NCBI GenBank assembly: GCA_018398585.1
Contig: JAGTTD010000001.1
Location: forward strand, 6,202,501 to 6,266,500
Direction of reading: 5' to 3'
DNA: 64,000 nucleotides
Origin: Simmondsia chinensis
Taxonomy: Eukaryota > Streptophyta > Magnoliopsida > Caryophyllales > Simmondsiaceae
In this document: positions 57,701 to 64,000 of the stretch, piece after piece
Numbering within the stretch: position 1 is the stretch's first letter
Layout of the letters: the number at the start of each line of letters is the position of its first letter
Notes under the pieces: generated by a model
Databases searched by the model: none
The model's input: only the letters and a program-made list of their open reading frames with translations
What the model was told of the DNA's origin: nothing
Position numbers and translations under genes: made by a program

Positions 57701-59280
57701 TCTCTCCCATAAGCATCACAGCTACCTCCGGCTCATTTTTAATTCTTGGTGACATGCAGCAACGCTATGAATGGTGAAAGTAGGAAGGATCTTTGTTATT
57801 GCCTTAACCCCAATCAGTTTACAAACTTTAGTGTTGTCCCCTCTCAAGATACGTTGTTCATCTTCAACAAAGAATGCCATAGTGAGCTACTTGAAATTAG
57901 ATGTATATCACCAAGTGTAGGCAACCATTCAACTCCAAGAACCATATCACATCCCCCTAAAGGAATAAGCATGAAGTTGGCTATGTAAGTGAACCCCTGC
58001 ATCCTCCAGGTGAAGTCCTTACATCGAGTGCCACACATTAAACTACTTCTAAGCAACTTAGATGCCAATATAGCATCTATAAAGTTGTGGGTAGATCTAA
58101 AATCAATAAGTATATGTCAAGCTCTCCTTCCCACGTGCCCAGTGACTCTCAAGGTTTTGTAGTGATGGTCTCCAGATAAAGTATGGAAAGAAATCAAGGC
58201 TAGAGTTTCTACCTCAACATCTTCTTAAATTGTGAATATCAAATATTCCTGAGGTTCATCTTCGGTCTCATCTTCTGCCTCAATGACAAAGAGCTGAGGA
58301 CTCTTAGACTTACATTTGTGACCAAGCTCAAATCATTCATCACAAAAGTAACATAGCCCCTTCGATCACTTTTCATATAATTCAGCATTAATCAGGGTTT
58401 CTGTGGGCTCTGTTAGCAGGAATTGGGTATGGAATAAATGTAGTATTCCTTATGCTATTGTTCTGAGGCAAAGACAGTGAAGTTTTAGGTCTAGTGGGTG
58501 TGAGAAGTAAGGGTATCTTAGAGTACCTTAATTGCTTGGATAAGGCCTCAACCTTGGCCTCTACTAGCTTAGCTAAGCAAGTAGCCTGTTGCAAATTGAT
58601 GGGTTTACTTGCTCTGACATCCATCTCTAGATCACCACACAAACCAGTTAACAAACAACTGACTAACTATGTCTCCTTGATATCAGTTCTTACTACAATT
58701 ACGTCAAATTTGGCAAAGTAATCGCTAAATGATCCTTCCTGCCTCAGGTTCATAAGTTCAGATACTAGATTCTCATAAGGATTCCCAAATCTATTTTGTA
58801 AGTCACCCAAATATTCCTCCCAACTAAGAGCAAGATTAGGCCTCCTATTCTTCATCATTCTTTGATGCCATTAAATAGCTATTCCTCTCAAATGTATTGA
58901 TGCCAATCATATTTTAGTGCTGCAGGTGTATTGTTAATGGAGAAAAATTGCTCACACAAGTACAACCATCCATTCAGATCTTCCTCATTGAAGAAAAGAA
59001 ACTCCACCTTACTCAATCTAGCTGAATACAAGTTGCTACCTGCTTAATTCAATTGATTATGATCGAAAACTGTAGTGTTTAGAGCAATTCGATTCTGATC
59101 TCCATGTCATGCAAATCCTCTTTCAACCGAACGACTCTGCTGTAAAGCTAGCCCAATAATCATTACCCGGAGCTCCTAAAGTGATGCCTTCAACTCTTCC
59201 ATTGATTGCTCTACGGTTTCATCATCGATCTAAGCTAGAATTTCTTCCACCCTTCGAATCCCAGTCAAGGACCTTGTCAG
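54792..59280 (-). pseudogene. Chromodomain Ty3/gypsy gag-pol
   Basis: Minus strand order: gag (58667-58858, LALSWEEYLGDLQNRFGNPYE; 58388-58654), zinc knuckle (about 58300-58375, CYFCDE), protease (57844-58068, GGCDMVLGVEWLPTLGDI), RT (57313-57507, VKKKDRGWRMCTDYRELNQ; 56967-57188, MPFGLTNDPYTFQSLMN, with the catalytic YxDD changed to FFNDL), RNase H (56310-56933, FLGLTGYYRRFI), integrase (55552-55752, STAYHPQTDGQTAEVNR) and a C-terminal chromodomain-like end (54792-55262, VLIQWQRLPREDATWEF). Many stops; a 34 bp tandem duplication lies in RT. No 3' LTR was found, so it may be truncated. Confidence 0.9.
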
Positions 59281-59304
59281 AGGATATATGATGCAGTGCA
59301 TAGA

Positions 59305-59765
59305 TGGAAATTAGAGCAAAACAGGAAGGTTCAACAGCCTTCCCTTAATTTCTATAGCTAAAACAATAAGAAACAAAAGGGGAAAAAATCTAGCGTTATT
59401 CTCACAATCTGAGAATTAGCAAGAACTCATAAATGTATGAAAATAATCTAAAAATTGAATGCTTAGCCCTAGATCTAAACTAAAAGACTTAAAATTATAA
59501 GAAAAATACAAAATAAGTCTTAATTATCTAAAAGAACTAATAATTATCTCTAATAATTATCTCATAATCTAATATAAGCTAAAGTATTCTAATTGATATA
59601 AAACTCAAGCTCGTGTTTGGCCTTGCTATGTGTCTTCACCTGTCCGCCAAGCCAAGGATCCCACCTCCTCCATCCTGCCAAGCTCCTGGGAAGTCCTCGT
59701 GTTGCACCCTTCGATCGGGGTTCTCAGAAACAACCTCCCTTCAAGGTACCCTGAAGGGGAAATGT
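59305..59765 (-). mobile_element. 5' LTR region of the chromodomain gypsy element
   Basis: Similar to 690-1125 at the left edge. No intact second copy was found next to 54792, so boundaries are approximate. Confidence 0.55.
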
Positions 59766-59799
59766 TGCGTATATCCAACCCCTAGACCTTGCTTAGGGC

Positions 59800-60570
59800 T
59801 CCAGGAATGTTGCTTTTATTATTTATTAATAAATTATAATTATTTTTTGGTTAAAATGATTAAATATATTCTCTTTTTTATATATTTTTATAAAATTATT
59901 TTTATAAAAAAAAGTGGGGCCTAGGATCAACCCAGACTCGGGCCTCGGGCCGGGCCAGTCCCCCTGGGCTGGACGCAGGCCCAAGCCCGGCCCATGGTAA
60001 GTCAGCCAAACCAGCTCACGAGCCCTCGCGAGCCGGCTCATCATAAAGCTTGAAAAGCTCGGCTTGTTTCAAGCTGAAGCCAATCCAAACCGGCTCTTTT
60101 AGCTTATCGAGCTAAGCCCGAGCCCAGCGAAGCTCTAGCTAGTTGGCTCCCGAGCCTAAACAGGCCTAAGCGAGCTTATCTTAATATAATTTATTAGCTA
60201 TACTATTTCAAATTGAGCCAAGTTTGAGCCTAAATAGGCCGAGTCCGAGACAAAGAGAGCCTAGATTAAGCTTAAATAAGCCTAAAAATAGAATGTTTAG
60301 TTTGAACCTCACTGAACCGCATTCAGGCTCAACTCATCCTTTGATGAGCCGAGCCCAAACCAACCTCAATGTAAACAAGCCGAGCCTCCAAGCTGACAGG
60401 CTCGGGCTTGGCTCAGCTCCAATGCATCCCCCTAGGTATGACATTAAAAATTTTAAAAATGTTTGAATGTGACATTAAAAAATTAAAAAAATTAAATAAT
60501 TTTTTAAAAATACACCTTAAATTTAAGTAATTTTCAATTTAAAAAAAAAAAAAAAAAAAAAAAAGGTCCG
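59800..60570. mobile_element. GC-rich hAT-like repeat and poly-A
   Basis: Contains GGCCCGG, GAGCCGAGCC and GCTCGGC motifs in both orientations (59930-60420), resembling the arms of the hAT-like element at 47764-48380. The right end is perhaps CCCCCTAG (about 60435). No matching left end or target duplication was identified. An A-homopolymer of more than 20 bases lies at 60541-60564. Confidence 0.35.
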
Positions 60571-60639
60571 GATTCTATATCCATTTGGAATGAATTAAGT
60601 GTTGCCTTAATGGTAAGGCTGTTGAATCCCCCAAAAGGT

Positions 60640-60856
60640 CAAAACAATTCCTCGACTTATTTGTGCACCCACCTCGTAGGCATCGCTCCGATCTCACACG
60701 ATACGCCTCTCTTTCCCTTTCTTCAGTTTACGCTTCATCATTCTCTCTACTTCTCCCCTTTATTCAGAATCTCATATTTCATAATTGACCCCTTCTCATG
60801 AAACGCTTCTTTCTAATTGACCTCTAAATTTTGTTCAGGGATCCTTCTTTCTCCAG
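60640..60856 (+). other. Possible 5'-UTR exon of the UXS gene
   Basis: CT-rich sequence typical of plant leaders ends in TTTCTCCAG followed by gtacag, a good 5' splice site. A plausible 3' splice site lies at about 61442 (gatgctgcag), 34 bases before the UXS start codon. If right, the gene has a leader intron of about 590 bp that contains the TRIM array. No transcript evidence. Confidence 0.4.
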
Positions 60857-60914
60857 GTACAGATCCAATCTTCTCTTTTTTACAATTACCTTCTCATTTG
60901 ATTACAAAACCGTT

Positions 60915-61346
60915 TCCTATCAGCTTAAGCTTTTAGGATAGTTGGTTTGGTTTTGAGTTCGAATTTCAACAACCCATTTCAATACTAATATAATTTAAAC
61001 ACAAGGTATGAGTTGTGCCTGTGCGATATTCACATTTCAAGTCTAATGCGCATTTGTGTAAAGGGCATGTGAGAATTTAAAATCAATCTTGAGTCTCACC
61101 CATCCGCTTAAACTTTTGTAAAAGTTAGTTTTTTGATATGATATTAGAGCCTTGTTGATTAATAGGTTATAGGTTTGAATTCCAACAACACCCTTTAAAT
61201 ATTAACATAATTTAATGAGGTGGACTTGTATAATATTCATGCTTTAAGCCTAATGGGCATTTGCGTGAGGAGGAATGTTGTAGTATAAAACTAATTTCAA
61301 ACCTTGATCCATTAGCTTAATTTTGGGACAGTCAGTTTCTTGACAG
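60915..61346 (+). mobile_element. Tandem TRIM array, copy 3
   Basis: Three terminal repeats (partial at about 60915-60950; 61068-61138; 61276-61346) alternate with two short interiors. The second repeat is followed by TGATATTAGAGCC (iMet-type primer site), and the third is preceded by GCGTGAGGAGG. The alternation repeat-interior-repeat-interior-repeat is expected after unequal recombination between TRIM copies. It lies in the probable leader intron of the UXS gene. Confidence 0.7.
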
Positions 61347-61475
61347 ATCCTTCTATATTACATCAGCGCGCGTACTAACAGATAGATTTTGGATCCATTT
61401 TGCTGTTGAATTTTGATTATTGCTAGGGATTTGATGCTGCAGTAGATCAAAGTAGTTGAATTGTTGCATAGAAAC

Positions 61476-62853
61476 ATGAAACAACTTCACAAACAAACAA
61501 GCGCTACTAGTAGAAGAGATGAAGAAATACCCACGTCACATAATTTTCCTTACTCACCTAAAACAATGAAGCCACAAGCTAGATCTCTTTCGAGATCCAT
61601 TAATTATCTGTTTAGAGAGCAAAGATTGCTGTTTATACTTGTGGGTATTTTGATTGGATCCACGTTCTTCATTCTCCAACCCACTTTGTCCCGGCTCGGA
61701 CCCAATGACCCAAACATGCCGAAACCGGGTTTCAGTAGTCGGATTGTGGCCCATGATGGCGTTTCATCAGGTGGGTATCAGCGCAATTGGGGTGGGAAAG
61801 TAGGGAGAGTTCCTGCTGGGATTGGGAGGAGAAGGTTGAGGATTGTGGTGACTGGAGGGGCTGGGTTTGTTGGGAGTCATTTGGTGGATAAATTGATGGC
61901 TAGAGGGGATGATGTTATTGTCATTGATAACTTCTTCACTGGGAGGAAAGAGAATGTGGTGCATCATTTTGGTAATCCAAGGTTCGAGTTGATTCGTCAT
62001 GATGTTGTTGAACCTATACTTCTTGAGGTGGATCAGATCTATCACTTGGCTTGTCCAGCGTCCCCGGTTCATTACAAGCACAACCCTGTCAAGACGATCA
62101 TATCCTTTTGTTGAGTTATTGTTTTTGTTAGTGTAAAATCAATCGTGAATCTTCACCCATCAACTTAAGCTTTTGAGATGATTAGTTCCTTATTATGGTA
62201 TCAGATCCTTGTTGGCCGAGAGATCATAAATTCCAATTCCAACAACCCTTACTCTAAATACTAATATATTTCATACACAAGGTATGGGGAGGGCCTATGT
62301 GTTATCCATGCTTTAAGCCCAATGGGCATTTGCGTGAGGTTGCGTGTTAGAGTATAAAATAATTCCTGAACTTTCACCCATCAGCTTAAGTGTTTGGGAC
62401 AGTTGAGCTCCTTGACAGTTTTAGTTTTGCATGCCTTTAATCTTCTTGTGAATGGGTTTAGTAGCTTAGCATATAGTTTGGTTGTTGTGATTGCATATTT
62501 GAAATCTATTGAGGTCCTTGACTATTATTACAAGACAAATGTGATGGGTACCTTAAATATGTTGGGCCTCGCTAAGAGGATTGGTGCGAGGTTTCTTCTT
62601 ACGAGTACAAGTGAGGTATATGGTGATCCCCTTGAGCATCCACAAAAGGAAACATACTGGGGGCATGTGAACCCTATAGGTGAGTTGTTTCATGTCACTT
62701 GCAGATATATTAATTGCTCTACCATGTATCCCGAAGATTGTAATAATCATTGAATTCCTTATATGCTTGCTAGGTGTAAGAAGTTGTTATGATGAAGGAA
62801 AAAGAACTGCTGAAACTTTAACTATGGATTATCACCGAGGTGATGGCGTTGAG
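61476..62853 (+). CDS. UXS: UDP-glucuronate decarboxylase, membrane-anchored type, 5' part
   Basis: Converts UDP-glucuronate to UDP-xylose with loss of CO2, using bound NAD; type II membrane forms act in the Golgi and feed xylan and other wall polymers. Coding exons: 61476-62099 (208 codons), 62532-62679 and 62774-62853, all in phase. Start at 61476 (MKQLHKQTS); an upstream TTG has no claim. One membrane segment lies at residues 51-68 ([15 protein letters not shown]) after a basic tail. Rossmann motif GGAGFVGSH at 127-135, then [26 protein letters not shown] closes exon 1. Exon 2 has [15 protein letters not shown] and [10 protein letters not shown]. Exon 3 has [13 protein letters not shown] with the catalytic pair Y263 and K267. 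The usual next segment (VRIARIFNTYGP) is not in the window, so about 40% of the protein is missing to the right. No stop or frameshift in the exons, so probably a live gene. Confidence 0.92.
62100..62531 (+). other. U12-type AT-AC intron of UXS
   Basis: Exon 1 ends ...ACGATC and the intron starts ATATCCTTTT, the consensus U12 donor. The intron ends with TCCTTGAC (62515-62522, branch-site consensus) and then TATTATTAC; the acceptor dinucleotide is AC, about 10 bases past the branch adenosine. Joining gives K-T-I-K-T-N-V-M, the expected UXS sequence. No GT donor gives this join. Confidence 0.88.
62126..62417 (+). mobile_element. TRIM element, copy 4, inside the U12 intron
   Basis: Perfect 5 bp duplication GTTTT (62121-62125 and 62418-62422). 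Terminal repeats 62126-62195 and 62345-62417 (TGTTAG...CTTGACA in the right copy). The primer site TGGTATCAGATCC is at 62196, and a weak polypurine tract GCGTGAGGTTGCG lies before the right repeat. It makes up 292 of the 432 intron bases. Confidence 0.9.
62680..62773 (+). other. Second UXS intron (GT-AG)
   Basis: 94 bp; donor ATAG/GTGAGT, acceptor TTGCTAG/GTGTAAG. Phase 1, giving N-P-I-G-V-R-S-C-Y across the join. Confidence 0.88.
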
Positions 62854-64000
62854 GTAAGTGATCCTGAAATTTGTATATCTAATCTTTGGTTAAGCTCATG
62901 ATGGTTTTTCAGAATTCTAGTTGCAGTCTCAAGTATTGCTTGACATGTCACATATCACTTGTATGCATGCTTATGTACGCTTTCAGAAATGTCAATTCCC
63001 TCAAATTGGGTTCTGCTTATAATATATATGAAATTCATCTAATCTCGTATACTTTGGTGACTATTTCTTGTAGAATAGTCATATACAAAGTAATTTCTCA
63101 AAACAAATTATCACGACATTTAAAATGAAAATAAACGATATGGAACATTATTTGATCAAGGTTAGTCTTGGAAGGCACCAAATTCATATCATTATTACTT
63201 TCCATAAACGGCTGCTTCGACGGGATAATTGGAGTTCGATGAGCAATTATGGGACCACCCAGCCATGCCAATTGGAATCAATAGATAAAGATCCTCCATC
63301 GTACTGGTGAACCTAAGACTACCAAAGTTGTTAATCTTTCACTAATCACATGGTTATAATTCATCCATCAAACTTAGTGTATGTCTTCTTAGAAATCAAG
63401 GATATAGTAGTATGAGCCTATAAACAAATCCAATTCAAGTACGTTGTACTTTACTGATTTGATGTTTTTAATTACAGCAAATTAGCCATAATAACCATGT
63501 GATTGATTCAGATGAGCACTGTGATATTTTCCTATCTCTGCTTAATCATACTTGAGGGGGATTCTTATCCCAAAAACTAACCATGCTTTCAAGCTAATCC
63601 CTGCAAACCCTTTCTAGCATTCAATGATTGAAATTAGAAGACAAACTCATTTTCTTTGATCTCAGTGGCACAAGTTGTGCTAATTGAAGATAGCCTGAGT
63701 GTTCTAAACCTGCTATTCGTTCAATTACTGGTAGATATGTCCATGTTATTTCAAACGTCTCGTTGATGTACACTTCATTGATGGGATGCTTGTTGTGAAG
63801 TGTATGTAAGAAGGTAAATTCACATTACATGCCATAAGATCTAGACAGCACACAACAATGTTGCATGTTGCAAAATAGCACTTGATGGAAATATTGAAAT
63901 CCTCATTGAGTTATGTTTGCACGCATGGATGATATCAGAAATTCTGTTGGGCTAGCCAGCAGGAGGATGAATGTTGGTTGTAGAGGTTTCTGTGCTACCG
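62854..64000 (+). other. Third UXS intron, continuing past the window
   Basis: Starts with the donor GAG/GTAAGT. No further UXS exon is recognised before the end of the window, and no mobile element is identified. Confidence 0.6.

Noticed and set aside
62886..63310. Open frames after the third UXS exon as further exons
   Set aside because: They do not contain the expected VRIARIFNTYGP segment or any UXS-like sequence. The donor GAG/GTAAGT at 62853/62854 is good, so these bases are intronic.

Overview
This window is nuclear DNA of a flowering plant, most likely a eudicot. The grounds are a host gene with plant-type introns, Au-like SINEs, TRIM elements, an insert of chloroplast psaA, and nested Ty1/copia, Ty3/gypsy, CACTA, hAT and Mutator-type elements. 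The species cannot be named from the sequence. The only convincing host gene is at the right end. It is the 5' part of a membrane-anchored UDP-glucuronate decarboxylase (UXS) gene from 61476, and it runs off the window. Nearly everything else is transposable-element sequence or unassigned intergenic DNA.

Layout. 1-1150: 5' part of a decayed minus-strand gypsy element. 1585-1934: Mutator-type MITE. 2676-2966: TRIM. 2962-21322: an approximately 500 bp tandem duplication whose first copy is split by two retrotransposons. One is a 5.7 kb LARD (3324-9038). The other is a minus-strand copia (9126-20775), itself split by a CACTA-like element (10520-17009) that holds two further non-autonomous LTR elements (11516-13176 and 13493-16072). 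21485-22230: SINE and LTR relics. 23269-28451: hAT-type element containing a young copia (23347-27508) that has pol but no gag. 28780-33147: mostly unassigned, with a SINE and LTR relics. 33153-37592: second, older gag-less copia of the same family, carrying a GC-rich hAT element. 39700-40000: psaA insert. 40040-41190: gypsy gag relic. 41196-47750: minus-strand copia with gag, PR, INT, RT and RNase H; a palindrome-rich Mutator-type element sits in its gag. 47764-48380: GC-rich hAT element. 49851-53931: gag-only LTR element interrupted by a 2.2 kb solo LTR. 54792-59765: chromodomain gypsy element, minus strand. 59800-60570: GC-rich repeat. 60640-64000: UXS gene with TRIMs in two introns.

Relationships. 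The LARD at 3.3-9.0 kb and the coding copia at 41.2-47.8 kb are one family. They share LTRs, polypurine tract, a post-LTR motif, the last part of RNase H and about 600 bp of 3' noncoding sequence. That shared region holds two nested hairpin units in each element, with paired base changes that keep the stems, which makes it a candidate cis-acting RNA element. The post-LTR motif is complementary to a site inside the LTR instead of to tRNA-iMet, which suggests self-priming or a long-range fold.

The UXS gene has an AT-AC U12-type intron (donor ATATCCTTT, branch site TCCTTGAC) into which a TRIM has inserted with a perfect 5 bp target duplication. Many boundaries rest on perfect target-site duplications read directly from the sequence; family and clade names rest on recognised motifs and were not searched against databases.
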